A DNA stretch of 64,000 nt, from the NCBI GenBank assembly GCA_963745765.1, contig CAVUYQ010000022.1, positions 16,387 to 80,386 on the forward strand, in the 5' to 3' direction. Of this stretch, positions 18,087 to 27,906 are shown piece by piece. The DNA comes from Ww85 sp963745765. GTDB lineage: Bacteria; Desulfobacterota; Desulfobulbia; Desulfobulbales; Desulfocapsaceae. The position numbers were made by a program, and so were the translations under genes. Position 1 is the first letter of the stretch. Every line of letters begins with the position of its first letter. The notes beneath the pieces are model-generated. The model was not told where the DNA came from. It did no database searches and worked only from the letters and a program-made list of their open reading frames with translations.

Positions 18087-19329
18087 GTACATCGTTCTTT
18101 AAATATCATTACGTTATTCGGTAGCAATTTCTTCCATTTTGTATCGCCAGCGAAAGACAACAGGTGCTTCGTTAATTTCTGCTATTCCTTGATAAATACG
18201 TTTCACGAGTTCGGCTTTGCTGTCAACCCGGATATGACGAAGGAAGGATCTAGCCATTTTGCTAAAAACTGATTCTATAAGGTTCAACCAAGAACCGTGC
18301 TTGGGAGTGAACACAAAATGGAACCGGTTTGGCTTTGTTTTTAAAAAAGTTCGTGTTTCTTTGGAGATGTGAGCAGAGTGATTATCCAAAACTATTCTGA
18401 TAACCCAGTCAGCTGGGTATTTTTCATCAATTATCTTGAGAAACTCGATGAATTCCCTGCTCCGGTGTCGGTCACGAACTAAGGCATGAATCTCGCCAGT
18501 ATGTAGGTCAATGCCTCCCAAAAGCGAGACTGTTCCCAGGCGCTTATATTCGTAGTCCCTTCCGATTGAGGGGTATTTTCCGGGGACTGGCTGCAATTGG
18601 GCGGAAATATTTTTAATTGCCTGGATGCCGGGTTTTTCGTCATAAGAGATTGTTGCGCTTTCTCGTGTTTCTCCTGGTGCCTGATTTATCATTTCCACAT
18701 CTTTGTATACATGGAGGATGTCTGTCATTTTGTCTTCGAATTTGGGATCACGACGCTCAAGATAGTAACGAATTTTATGGGGCTTTATTTCATTTTCACT
18801 CAAGATATCATGAACGGTACTTCTGCTGATTTCTTGCAAACTCTGATACCCATTTTCAACAGCATGTTTTTGTATATGCAGAACAAGTTGCTGATACGTC
18901 CATGTCTCTGCGGCATATCCAAGCGAAGTGGGTTTCTGGCAGGCAATAGAGATCACCCATTGTCTTGCGCTATCGTCAATGGCCCTGTTTCTGCCGGAGC
19001 GTTGCAAATCAGACAGGGATTGCAGTGGTCCAAATTCCAAGGCCTTGTCAATTGCACGATAAACAAGAGGCCTTGTAGTGTTGAGCGACCTTGTAATTTC
19101 GGTTATTCTTTCACCTTTTGAATACTGGAGAAGAATATTTGCTCTTAGTACACGACTGATCGGTTCAGTGCGGCTAGAGGCGATTTTTTCAAGTTGCTTT
19201 TGATCCATCTCAGGAATCAGTAATTTTGTCTTTGATTGCTTCATGGCATCTGTTCTCCTTTTTGGGATTGACAATGAACAGTGTAACATGAAGAGTAAAA
19301 TATGTAACGTTAATTCAAAAACTAAATAC
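18087..19329 (-). mobile_element. IS630-family insertion sequence with TA target duplication
   Basis: A ~1.24-kb element carries one transposase gene. It is bounded by TA on both sides (18085-18086 and 19330-19331), and both flanks also read CTAG. The two ends read inwards as GTACATCGTTCTTTAAATATC and GTATTTAGTTTTTGAATTAAC, an imperfect inverted repeat. IS630/Tc1-mariner elements duplicate TA. The transposase is intact, so the insertion may be recent. Confidence 0.8.
18114..19244 (-). CDS. IS630-family transposase (DDE)
   Basis: Start chosen at ATG 19244, which has AAGGAG ten bases upstream; the frame itself is open to 19289. The ~376-residue protein has an N-terminal helix-turn-helix region (SKGERITEITRSLNTTRP) followed by a winged helix. 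The DDE/RNase-H core is visible as SYDEKPG (first Asp), VLDNHSAH (second Asp) and NLIESVFSKM (Glu). It inserts the element at TA dinucleotides. It is full length with no stop or shift. Confidence 0.92.
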   Translation of the reverse strand: MKQSKTKLLIPEMDQKQLEKIASSRTEPISRVLRANILLQYSKGERITEITRSLNTTRPLVYRAIDKALEFGPLQSLSDLQRSGRNRAIDDSARQWVISIACQKPTSLGYAAETWTYQQLVLHIQKHAVENGYQSLQEISRSTVHDILSENEIKPHKIRYYLERRDPKFEDKMTDILHVYKDVEMINQAPGETRESATISYDEKPGIQAIKNISAQLQPVPGKYPSIGRDYEYKRLGTVSLLGGIDLHTGEIHALVRDRHRSREFIEFLKIIDEKYPADWVIRIVLDNHSAHISKETRTFLKTKPNRFHFVFTPKHGSWLNLIESVFSKMARSFLRHIRVDSKAELVKRIYQGIAEINEAPVVFRWRYKMEEIATE

Positions 19330-19331
19330 TA

Positions 19332-19364
19332 GGCCGTTCTATTGTACATTGTCATGCGCTTCAT
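19332..19364 (-). pseudogene. 5' end of the IS630-disrupted barrel gene
   Basis: ATG 19364 has a strong ribosome site (GGAG seven bases upstream). It encodes MKRMTMYNRTA before hitting the IS end. Removing the IS and one TA joins this in frame to the signal-peptide half at 18083, but through a TAG codon. That stop is probably a post-inactivation change or reflects a slightly different boundary. Confidence 0.55.
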
Positions 19365-19431
19365 CTGTTCTCTCCTCTGTTCGTGATACTGCAATAGTGT
19401 GGGAGCCGGAAATCCGTTCTATAATGATATG

Positions 19432-19570
19432 CTAGCGGAATCCGTGACCACGAAATCCGACACCGATCCCGTGGTAGCCGCCGCCGACTCCGCCGCCTAT
19501 CCCTATCCGATCAATAAACAACGATGTCGCGCCGCCCCTTTCAGGCAGGCTGCCCTCTGCATCCACTATC
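19432..19570 (-). pseudogene. Gly-rich C-terminal gene fragment
   Basis: On the minus strand an open frame reads LDYRIVDAEG..., then a Gly-rich tail (GIGGGVGGGYHGIGVGF), and stops at 19432. It looks like the end of a small envelope protein. It has no start of its own: upstream it merges, in another frame, into the kinase fragment. Confidence 0.4.
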
Positions 19571-19859
19571 CGGTAATCAAGTCCAGACCGAGGCAGTCAC
19601 AGACATGGAACTGGGCGTCTTCGATCCGGCTGTCTATCTGGTCGGCCGGCAGGTTGATAAACTGCGCGGAAATCTCTGTCAGCAGGGTTTCGAATCGAAG
19701 TCGTTCCTCAAGTTCCTGCCGCAAACTGATTTCAGATCGTTCCATTTGCAGGGAATTAATTCCGGCAATGGCTCGCTTAAGCGGCGGTTGTCCTTTCGAA
19801 GTCCTGTCTCGCTGGGCAGTCCCGTACCGGGGTGGTGCGGGCACGGTGGGGGATGGCAA
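19566..19859 (-). pseudogene. Fragment of a GAF-containing sensor kinase or regulator
   Basis: The frame contains ELEERLRFETLLTEISAQF and NLPADQIDSRIEDA. This is the characteristic linker that precedes a GAF domain in many proteobacterial histidine kinases and sigma-54 regulators. The fragment ends at a stop just as the GAF domain would begin (CLGLDL). There is no kinase or receiver part nearby and no plausible start, so it is a decayed remnant. Confidence 0.6.
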
Positions 19860-19880
19860 GGAATATTTAAGGTTCCGGTA

Positions 19881-20738
19881 TCAATAAATTTTTCTCTTCC
19901 CAAACCCCAAGCCAATGACATTAAAGCTGTTTTCAACGATAAAGAGTGCATTCGGGTCAATGTTAAAAACCCTCTCTTCCAATCGCTTTACCTGTAAATT
20001 GTTGGTGATGGTCATCAGCAGCTGCTTTTCCTTTCCTGAATAGGCTCCTTTGGCACCGATTATTGTTGCCCCCTGTTTCAGATCATCCCTGATGCTATCA
20101 GCAATAGTTTTACTTAAGTCGCTGAGGATATATACGATCTTTCGCTGATTAAACAGGGCGAGCATGTACTCGAGAGTGATCGAGGAAATAAAGGTGAGAA
20201 TGAAAGAGGCAATGACCAGGTCTATTTCGTATAACAACAGGGCAATAAAGAAAAGACATGCGTTATAGACAATAAAGAACTTGCCAATTCCGATATTGAA
20301 TTTCTGATTCAGAATAATGGCAATGATGTCCAGGCCTCCGCCGGAGCCTACAGATCGCAGGATTATGCCGCTTCCCGCGCCGCACACCACGCCGCCGGCT
20401 ACGGCGGCATAGAGTTGATTGACGATGGCAAGATTATAGGTGATGGCTTCCGATGCCGCAGTTACGACAAGGACAGCCCACAGGCTGTAGAGGAAGAAAC
20501 GCCGGCTGACCAGCAGGTAACCGACAATCATCATGGGAATATTGGCAATGAGATAGAGAACACCCGGGGTCAGAAAATCTGTCGTGTAATAGAACAGCAG
20601 GGAGGTCCCGAAAAGACCGCCAATAATAAAGTTGTGATGCATCAGTATCGCTTTTGCACCGAAGGCAAATAACGTCGCACCTGCCGTTATAAGGAACATA
20701 TTCCAAAGTACCGACCGAAATGTATTCAGCTTTTTCAT
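19881..20738 (-). CDS. YitT family membrane protein (DUF161 + DUF2179)
   Basis: A 285-residue protein with five or six membrane segments in the first ~190 residues (NFIIGGLFGTSLL, SGGGLDIIA, ITLEYML), then a soluble DUF2179 domain (~200-285: GATIIGAKGAYSGKEK, IDPNALFIVE). This is the standard YitT layout. The transported substrate of the family is unknown. The ATG at 20738 is preceded by an AT-rich leader without a strong ribosome site. It stands alone and is intact despite lying beside the debris zone. Confidence 0.85.
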   Translation of the reverse strand: MKKLNTFRSVLWNMFLITAGATLFAFGAKAILMHHNFIIGGLFGTSLLFYYTTDFLTPGVLYLIANIPMMIVGYLLVSRRFFLYSLWAVLVVTAASEAITYNLAIVNQLYAAVAGGVVCGAGSGIILRSVGSGGGLDIIAIILNQKFNIGIGKFFIVYNACLFFIALLLYEIDLVIASFILTFISSITLEYMLALFNQRKIVYILSDLSKTIADSIRDDLKQGATIIGAKGAYSGKEKQLLMTITNNLQVKRLEERVFNIDPNALFIVENSFNVIGLGFGKRKIY

Positions 20739-21610
20739 TTTATTTACAATTGGTTAAAATATTTTTTAATGCTTTCTCGAAAGGAGAGCTGGTTGTATCG
20801 AATCGCCTCTGGTGGACATTGCCAGCACTGAAGCAAGAACCGCGAATCTGCGAATTGTATTTTCTATACGACTGATTTAACACAATAAATAAATCTCTCT
20901 CAATTCTATGCCTGTATAAGGAGGAAACGTTCATGAAGTGTTTGGGTTAGTAATCTTATTTTATAGCGCAGACAAGCAAAATTACGATATTTAATATTCA
21001 TGGTGGTCCGGCATTGTTACCGGACAAGTTTCCACTGGTGCAATGGCAACCGAACGCCACTTATTCTTTTAGAAAATATTGACTGCATCAAGTGGAGACA
21101 GCGTCATAAAAAATGGGAGGTAGATCCACTTCCGTATGATGATGGCTGTGCAGGCTATGAAGATCCTGCCTGTGGATTTTTAAATTCGAAGTCCGTCAAC
21201 GGAAAATTATGTTAAAAACAGGGTGGGATAGTGTGGTGGAGACTGCTTTTCAACCTGAGTCTGATGGGTGTGATTTTGTACCGGCCAAAATGAATTGAGA
21301 GGAGGGGAGAAGAGGATAGGTTGTTGGGAATTGTTGACTCGTTGAAAGGAAGGTACGAAAAAGTTAGAACGAGTTTGCAAAGCGATGACCTATCACCTGC
21401 TCTTTCATGAAGACACACATCTCTCCTGCAGCCAGGTATCTTGAATATCCCCCATTGATTCTTAACGTATGCGAATCAGTCGGGTTTCTTTTCTCCCCTG
21501 ATTAGTCACATCAAGGCGTTTCAGTACAATATGCCGGAGGTTTCCCAATCTAATGGTGGCCGCCTCCACCGGCTTCCTTTAACATTCAGACTGCACAAGG
21601 TGGTATTACA
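20739..21610. other. Long AT-rich intergenic space with gene and repeat debris
   Basis: No intact gene is supported in these 870 bases. At 20922-20950 a good ribosome site (GGAGG) is followed by ATG and only five codons, which looks like an orphaned gene start. At about 21160-21195 a stretch (CCTGCCTGTGGATTT...) resembles the sequence just after the ilvD fragment near 27200. At 21311-21397 lies one copy of the dispersed repeat described separately. Confidence 0.5.
21311..21397. repeat. Dispersed intergenic repeat, copy A
   Basis: It shares with 36551-36636 a common core: AGAGGATAG, ATTGTTGACT, GTTG-AAG, TACGAAAA, GTTAG-ACGA and TGACCT-TCACC, in the same order and spacing. It is diverged, perhaps three quarters identical by eye. 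Confidence 0.6.
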
Positions 21611-21916
21611 ATGAGAATTCTAATGAATGTGAAAATTCCTCATGAGCCTTTTAACACGCTGGTTCGCGAGGGAAAGGCTGGAAAGATCATACATGAAATT
21701 ATCAATGCGTTGAAGCCCGAAAGCATATATTTCACCGAGCAGGGCGGTACTCGGGGAGCGGTGGCAATAGTAAACATCTCTGATCCAGCACAAATACCTT
21801 CATTCTCGGAGCCGTTTTTTTTGAATTTTAACGCGGATTGTGAGTTTAGAATTGCAATGTCCCCCGAGGACCTCGGCAAAGCCGGCCTTGATGAACTAGG
21901 CAAAAGATGGCGTTAA
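21611..21916 (+). CDS. Conserved hypothetical small protein
   Basis: A 101-residue soluble protein with a good ribosome site (AAGGTGG) before ATG 21611. It resembles a widespread uncharacterised family with the words VKIPHEPFN, ESIYFTEQGG-RGA, and FFLNFNADCEFRIAMSPEDL near the end. No catalytic residues or membrane segments are visible. The even spacing of strands and helices suggests a ferredoxin-like alpha/beta dimer, but that is a guess. It stands 200 bases before the mscS gene on the same strand. Confidence 0.7.
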   Translation: MRILMNVKIPHEPFNTLVREGKAGKIIHEIINALKPESIYFTEQGGTRGAVAIVNISDPAQIPSFSEPFFLNFNADCEFRIAMSPEDLGKAGLDELGKRWR

Positions 21917-22112
21917 TACTGTTTCGCATCAGTCGCTGTCATTCACGCCCGAGACAGATGAGTTAAAATATTTCTCGTGCATCTTTTATGCGTTATTGCA
22001 GATCCCGGCTCTGCCTCCCTGCTTTGAACCTGTATCATGCTCTATCCGCCAATAGGTCGGCAGGGTTGGTCGGGTTTTACCCAAAACCCAACTGCCGCTT
22101 GAGGGGAGCACT

Positions 22113-23820
22113 ATGATACCTGTTTTTTTCATCTCTCTGTTGACGAATCAAAAAAGGATTTGTCTTGCCGTTCTCTTCCTTGTTCCTGTGTTCCTGAACA
22201 CAGCTTCATTGGCTTATACGAACGAGCTGCCAACAGGGGGCGAATTGCCGGCTCCGGATTATCTGGCGTCCTACCAGACCGCTCCGGTGATAATCGACGG
22301 AACGATCCTGTTCAGGGTCTTTGGGGTATCGTCATATCCTGCCAGCAGGCGGGCGGAAGAAATCGCCCGGAGAATCAGGATCATCGCCGAAGATCCATCC
22401 TTTGATCCGGCTACCCTCAAGATTCGTGAAGAAAGTGACGGCACCATCCTGATTTATGCCGGGAAAACCAGATTATTGGCTGTTTTTCAGCAGGATGCCA
22501 ATATCGAGGGTGATATCTCCCCGAAAACATTAGCCCAGGACCTTTTTCTCGAACAGATCCAGCAAGCCATCAAGAGCTACCGCGAGGACCGGGAACCAAA
22601 AACGATTCGCAAAAACATCATCAGAGCTCTCATCTGGATTGCTATCCTCGGGATTTTATTGTTCGGGCTTTTTTGGAGTTTCAAAAAAACCGATCAATAT
22701 CTTGATAGCCGTTTCAAGCGGACCGTCAAGACTATTGAAGAGAAATCGAAGAGAATACTGCAGGCTCGGCAGATCTGGACAATCCTGCAGGTAGTCATAC
22801 GGGTTGTCCGGGCAGTGCTCGTTCTCGGACTGCTCTATATTTTCACCAACAAGGTGCTCGGCCTGTTTCCCTGGACACGTAACGCCTCAAAAATATTACT
22901 CAGCTACGTAATCAACCCGCTCGTTTCAATCGGCGATGCGGTAATCAATTATCTGCCCAATCTGTTTTTTCTCGCCCTCCTCTATATTATCGTTCGTGTT
23001 CTGATGCGCATGACTCACGCATTCTTCAATGAGGTTGAACGGAGAAGGATAATTATTCCCAGCTTTTATGCGGAATGGGCCTGGCCAACTTACCGTATCA
23101 TCCGAATCATTCTCATCATGTTTGGACTCGTCGTCGCTTATCCATACATCCCCGGCTCCGGTACCGAGGCTTTCAGGGGGATCTCGATTTTTGCCGGCGT
23201 TCTGCTCTCTTTCGGCTCCACTTCACTTATTGCAAATATTATTGCCGGCTACACGATGATCTACCGGCGACCATTCAAGATCGGCGACTGGGTGAAGATC
23301 GGCAACAATGTCGGAAAAGTCACCGAAATACGCAACCTGGTGACCCATGTACGATCCGTGAAAAATGAAGAGATCGTCATCCCCAACTCGACCATATTAA
23401 ACGGCGAAGTTACGAATTACAGCACCACGGCAGCAACAGAGGGACTGATCCTGCATACCGACGGTCGGTATCGGCTACGAGGTTCCCTGGCGTCAGGTGG
23501 AAGCAATGCTGCTGATGGCAGCGGAACGTACTGATGATCTGCGACGCAAGCCCGACCCCTTTGTGCTGCAGACGGAACTTGGGGATTTCGGCATCACCTA
23601 CGAGCTCAATGTCTACTGTCGAAAGGCGGACAGGATGGCCCGAATCTACACAAACCTGCACAAAAACATTCAGGACGTGTTCAATGAGTATGGCGTTGCA
23701 ATCATGACTCCGCACTATGTCGGCGACACGGCGAAACCGAAAGTAGTCCCCAAGGAACAGTGGTATATGGCACCGGCTAAAAAACCTCAGGAAGAAGATC
23801 CGGAAGCAGAGCAATCCTAG
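22113..23820 (+). pseudogene. Mechanosensitive channel (MscS family), interrupted by a one-base frameshift
   Basis: The first frame (22113-23534) gives a signal peptide, a ~170-residue periplasmic region, several membrane segments and the MscS pore and beta domain (FAGVLLSFGSTSLIANIIAGYTM, broken here only for naming; PFKIGDWVKIG, EEIVIPNS). After LILHT it leaves frame. The C-terminal domain continues one frame over (GIGYEVPWRQVEAML, FVLQTELGDFGITYELNVY, NEYGVAIMTP) to 23820. Reading ACC-ACG in place of ACC-G-ACG at about 23460 restores one ~568-residue protein, so one extra G is the lesion. It is either a real inactivating mutation or a sequencing error. The intact form would release osmolytes on hypo-osmotic shock. 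Confidence 0.85.
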
Positions 23821-24033
23821 GTCGTCTTGCCTTGAGGGTTTATGTTCCTTCCTTCAGGTGGTCCGATTACCCTGGTGAGATGTAAATGCCGGGTGCCGGG
23901 ATAAAATGTACTCCGGGATCTCGTCAATCCGTTTTTTTTCATTATAGTTAATCTTAGGACCCCGATGGAGTCGAGCAATTACCTATTCACGCTTCACTCT
24001 TTCACCGCTCATCTAAATCGCAAGAGGTTCCTT

Positions 24034-26778
24034 ATGGTACGCCAAGATTATCTGAAAACCCTTAATGCAGATTCGAAAACCTATTCCTTTTTTTCCATTC
24101 ACGAGCTCGCCCGAAAAGGGGTCGGAACAATAGACCGGCTGCCTTATTCCATTCGCATACTCGTCGAAAATCTGCTGCGCAAGCATGACGGTTCCATCGT
24201 CTCGGAAGAAGATGTCGCCGCGATCTGCAACTGGCAGCCGCGCTACGACTCGCCGCAAGAGATCCCCTACCATCCCGCCCGGGTGCTCATGCAGGATTTT
24301 ACCGGTGTTCCGGCCGTCGTTGATCTGGCCGTCATGCGTGATGCAGTCAGGGACCTGGGTGGCGATCCCGCCAGGGTGAATCCGCAGGTGCCTGTTGAAC
24401 TGGTGGTGGACCATTCCGTGCAGATTGACTTCTCAGGCACGGTTGGCAGCCTGCAGGAAAACGTTTCCAAGGAATACGAACGCAACGGAGAACGCTACAA
24501 ACTATTGAAGTGGGCACAGAAAAGTTTCGCCAACTTTCGCGTTGTACCGCCAAATTCCGGGATATGTCATCAGGTCAATCTCGAACATCTGGGCCGTGTG
24601 GTCATCGGTGAAGAAACCCGTGACGGACTGCTGGCCTATCCGGACACCCTGGTCGGCCTGGACTCGCATACAACGATGATCAACGGCATCGGGGTCCTGG
24701 GCTGGGGGGTCGGAGGAATCGAGGCCGAAGCGGTGATGCTTGGCCAGCCCTACTATATGTCGATTCCGGAAGTAGTTGGGGTCCGGCTTACCGGTAACCT
24801 GCGAACGGGCGTCACCGCGACCGACATGGTTCTGACCATTACGGAAATGCTTCGCAAACACAAGGTTGTCGAGAAATTCGTGGAATTCTTCGGGCCCGGT
24901 CTGGCAAACCTGTCAATCCCCGACCGCGCCACTGTCTCCAATATGACACCTGAATACGGCGCCACTCTCGGGTTTTTCCCCGTTGACCAAATAACCCTCG
25001 AGTACCTGAGAATGACCGGCAGGAGCAGGCAGGCAGCGCTCACTGAGGCGTACAACCGGGCCAATGGTCTGTTCTACGAAACAGACGAGAAAATCGAGTA
25101 CACAGACATGCTGGAACTCAAGCTATCCGATGTCGAGCCTTCCCTTGCCGGTCCGGCCCGGCCCCAGGATCGAGTCGCTTTGTCCGGTATGAAACAGGCC
25201 TTCGCCGACATCCTCGGCTGCACCTATGAACGCGACACGGATCAACCTCGTCTCTCAACCTTTATCAATGAGTCAGGCAGTACCACTCAGCGTGACGACA
25301 GCTGCCAGGTGGCGGCCAAGCGCGATATAGCCATTACCCTCAACGACACACCGGAACGGATCGGCGACGGCAGTGTGGTCATTGCCGCTATCACCTCCTG
25401 TACCAATACATCCAACCCGTCGGTTCTGATCGGAGCCGGCCTCATGGCCAGGACTGCCGTTCGCCGCGGCCTGCGCGTTCCAGCCTACGTTAAAACGTCA
25501 TTTGCCCCGGGCTCCCGCGTCGTCAGCAATTACCTGAAAGAAGCGGGCCTGCTCCCTTATTTTGAGGCACTCGGCTTCCATATTGTTGCGTTCGGCTGCA
25601 CGACCTGCATCGGTAACAGCGGTCCGCTGAATTCATCTATCGAGTCGGCAATCCGGGAAAACGACCTCAATGTTGCCGCTGTGCTTTCGGGCAACCGCAA
25701 CTTTGAAGCACGAATACACCAGATGATCAAATCGAACTTCCTGGCCTCGCCCATGCTCGTACTGGCCTTCGCCCTGGCCGGCCGAATCGATCTGGACATG
25801 ACCACCGAGCCGCTCGGACAGGATCCGAACGGTCAGCCGGTCTATCTCGAGGACATCTGGCCTGACGAGGCTGAAATCAGGGAGCTGGTTCAAACCCATG
25901 TTAGCCGGGACGCCTTTGAACGAGAATATAGCCGCATTTTCTTGGGCGATTCATTCTGGAACCAACTGGAAGTTAGGGAAAGCGAAACGTACGAATGGGA
26001 TAAAAACTCGACCTATATCAAGAAACCTCCTTATTTCGACGAATTCACCGGGGAACCACGAATGCCCGACGACATTACCGAAGCCCGGGCCTTCCTGATG
26101 CTCGGCGATTCGGTGACCACCGACCATATCTCTCCAGCCGGTGCTATCCCGGAAGAGTATCCAGCCGGACGCTACCTGGCTGATCAGGGTGTTGCGAAAC
26201 CTCAGTTCAACTCTTACGGTTCTCGCCGCGGCAACCATGAAGTCATGATGCGGGGAACCTTCGGCAACATCAGAATCAAAAACAAGATGGTTGCACCCAA
26301 GGAAGGCAGCTTCACCATTAAGTATCCCGAAGAAACCGAGATGTACAATTTTGAAGCCGCCATGCTTTACCAGAAGGAGGGCATTCCGCTCATCGTTCTG
26401 GCAGGCAAGGAGTACGGCACCGGTTCATCCCGCGACTGGGCCGCCAAAGGCTCAAACCTGCTTGGGGTCAAAGCGGTAATCGCTGAATCCTATGAGCGTA
26501 TTCACCGTAACAATCTCGTGGGAATGGGGGTTTTACCGCTGGTCTTCCAGGAAGGCGAGTCTGTCGAATCACACGGCCTCACCGGTAATGAACGCTATTT
26601 TATTACCGGCCTTTCAGCTATAAGTCCGAGGAAAAAACTCAAGGTCAGGGCCCTGGCGGGCGACGGGACGGAAAAGCGTTTTGAGGTCATCTCACGACTC
26701 GACACTGAGGTCGATGTCCGCTACTTTCAGCACGGTGGAATTCTCCCCTTCGTCCTGCGGCACATGCTTGAGAAGTGA
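24034..26778 (+). CDS. acnA: Aconitate hydratase A
   Basis: ATG 24034 (AAGAGG upstream) is preferred over the more distal frame opening at 23965, because AcnA/IRP proteins begin close to the YSFFSIHEL segment. The 914-residue protein has the [4Fe-4S] cysteines in TSCTNTSNPS and GCTTCIGNSG, the DSHTTM active-site segment, and the C-terminal swivel domain (GSSRDWAAKG, ERIHRNNLVGMGVLP). It interconverts citrate and isocitrate in the TCA cycle. Length and motifs are complete. It stands alone; no glyoxylate or citrate genes are adjacent. Confidence 0.95.
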   Translation: MVRQDYLKTLNADSKTYSFFSIHELARKGVGTIDRLPYSIRILVENLLRKHDGSIVSEEDVAAICNWQPRYDSPQEIPYHPARVLMQDFTGVPAVVDLAVMRDAVRDLGGDPARVNPQVPVELVVDHSVQIDFSGTVGSLQENVSKEYERNGERYKLLKWAQKSFANFRVVPPNSGICHQVNLEHLGRVVIGEETRDGLLAYPDTLVGLDSHTTMINGIGVLGWGVGGIEAEAVMLGQPYYMSIPEVVGVRLTGNLRTGVTATDMVLTITEMLRKHKVVEKFVEFFGPGLANLSIPDRATVSNMTPEYGATLGFFPVDQITLEYLRMTGRSRQAALTEAYNRANGLFYETDEKIEYTDMLELKLSDVEPSLAGPARPQDRVALSGMKQAFADILGCTYERDTDQPRLSTFINESGSTTQRDDSCQVAAKRDIAITLNDTPERIGDGSVVIAAITSCTNTSNPSVLIGAGLMARTAVRRGLRVPAYVKTSFAPGSRVVSNYLKEAGLLPYFEALGFHIVAFGCTTCIGNSGPLNSSIESAIRENDLNVAAVLSGNRNFEARIHQMIKSNFLASPMLVLAFALAGRIDLDMTTEPLGQDPNGQPVYLEDIWPDEAEIRELVQTHVSRDAFEREYSRIFLGDSFWNQLEVRESETYEWDKNSTYIKKPPYFDEFTGEPRMPDDITEARAFLMLGDSVTTDHISPAGAIPEEYPAGRYLADQGVAKPQFNSYGSRRGNHEVMMRGTFGNIRIKNKMVAPKEGSFTIKYPEETEMYNFEAAMLYQKEGIPLIVLAGKEYGTGSSRDWAAKGSNLLGVKAVIAESYERIHRNNLVGMGVLPLVFQEGESVESHGLTGNERYFITGLSAISPRKKLKVRALAGDGTEKRFEVISRLDTEVDVRYFQHGGILPFVLRHMLEK

Positions 26779-26994
26779 GCCGCTCATCAAGCGCTTATTT
26801 CCCTGCGCGGGAACGCCGGCTATAAAAGGCGGAATCCGTTAGACGTTCTGCGGCCGGCGCGAGGCGTGGGGGTGGAACACTCCGGGATTGAGCCTGATGC
26901 CTCCTGCTGCTTGAGTGCACCGTCAGACTGACTGGTAAAAGGATGTGCCCGGTAAAACCAAGTGAACCTAGAATTTCATCTCAAGGTAGAATTG

Positions 26995-27200
26995 TCATTG
27001 ACGGATATCTCAGCCATTACGAAAAAGGTGCCGCTTCTCGGCAATTTCAAACCTTCCGGTCGATATTTAATGAATGATCTGCATCGACTTGGAGGGGGTC
27101 CGATGGTGATTAAATTATTGCTTGAAAACGGTTTTCTACATGGCGATTGCCTGACCGTGACCGGCAGGAGTCTTGCTGAGAACATAGCCGATGCTCCTGC
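26995..27200 (+). pseudogene. Internal fragment of dihydroxy-acid dehydratase (ilvD)
   Basis: One plus-strand frame reads KKVPLLGNFKPSGRYLMNDL, then LLLENGFLHGDCLTVTGRSL and AENIAD. This matches the internal KP-G-Y-M-DLH and HGDC-TVTGKT-AEN segments of IlvD/Edd. Only about 65 of some 560 residues are present and the frame ends in TGA, so this is a gene relic. No other ilv gene is near. Confidence 0.75.
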
Positions 27201-27288
27201 CTGTGTATTTTGAAGTTCAAAGTCCGGTGGGGCCGTGCTTTCTTTTTTGCAAAAGCGTCTGACGATCAAAACGGCGTCATATGCTTTT

Positions 27289-27894
27289 TCACGGAATAAC
27301 CAGATCCGCCCGGCGATTCATTGCCCACGACGCCTCGTCCGAACCTGGGTAAAGCGGCCGTTCTGATCCATAACTGATTGTCTTGATACGATTTTCGGCA
27401 ACCCCGAGATTGACGAGATACCGCTTGACATTGAGCGCCCTGAACTGGCCAAGGGCGAGATTGTATTCTGCTGTGCCCCGCGCATCGCAATTTCCCTCGA
27501 TAACAATACGTATTCCCTTTTCGTCGAGGAGGTAATCCCCGCTTTTGTTGAGGTTATCCAGCTGGTCAGTATTGATCAGACCGCTGTCAAATTCGAAGAA
27601 AACAGGATAAAGGGGAGCCGTCGAGCGGCCATAGGTTGAATGATAGGCCTCGGAGCCTGTATCGAGCATCTGCAGATTTGCCCCGGTCTCATCGAGTGAC
27701 TCGATATCGCCTGTGGTCACTTCTTCATCGGGATTATCGGTCTTGACGGCTCCGCTATCCATGAGATGCCCTTCCGGCTTTATCGAGCTTGATGCATTTT
27801 CATAATCAGCCTCTTTCTTGCTGCAACCGCTGACAAGCAAAAGGCTCAAACAGATGCACAGCAGGAGGACCGGTGTTCCCATAAGCTTTTTCAT
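27289..27894 (-). CDS. pal: Peptidoglycan-associated lipoprotein Pal (OmpA domain)
   Basis: A 201-residue lipoprotein with lipobox LLVSGC at about residue 24, a low-complexity linker, and a C-terminal OmpA-like domain. The domain shows YPVFFEFDSGLI, IEGNCDARGT-EYNLALGQ-RA, and YGSERP. The peptidoglycan-binding Asp and Arg are in the NCDARG/NRRAD positions. It links outer membrane to peptidoglycan, usually with TolB, but no tol genes are seen here. It is the last gene of a three-lipoprotein operon (12 bases after the previous stop). Confidence 0.9.
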   Translation of the reverse strand: MKKLMGTPVLLLCICLSLLLVSGCSKKEADYENASSSIKPEGHLMDSGAVKTDNPDEEVTTGDIESLDETGANLQMLDTGSEAYHSTYGRSTAPLYPVFFEFDSGLINTDQLDNLNKSGDYLLDEKGIRIVIEGNCDARGTAEYNLALGQFRALNVKRYLVNLGVAENRIKTISYGSERPLYPGSDEASWAMNRRADLVIP

Positions 27895-27906
27895 TGAAAC
27901 ATCCGC

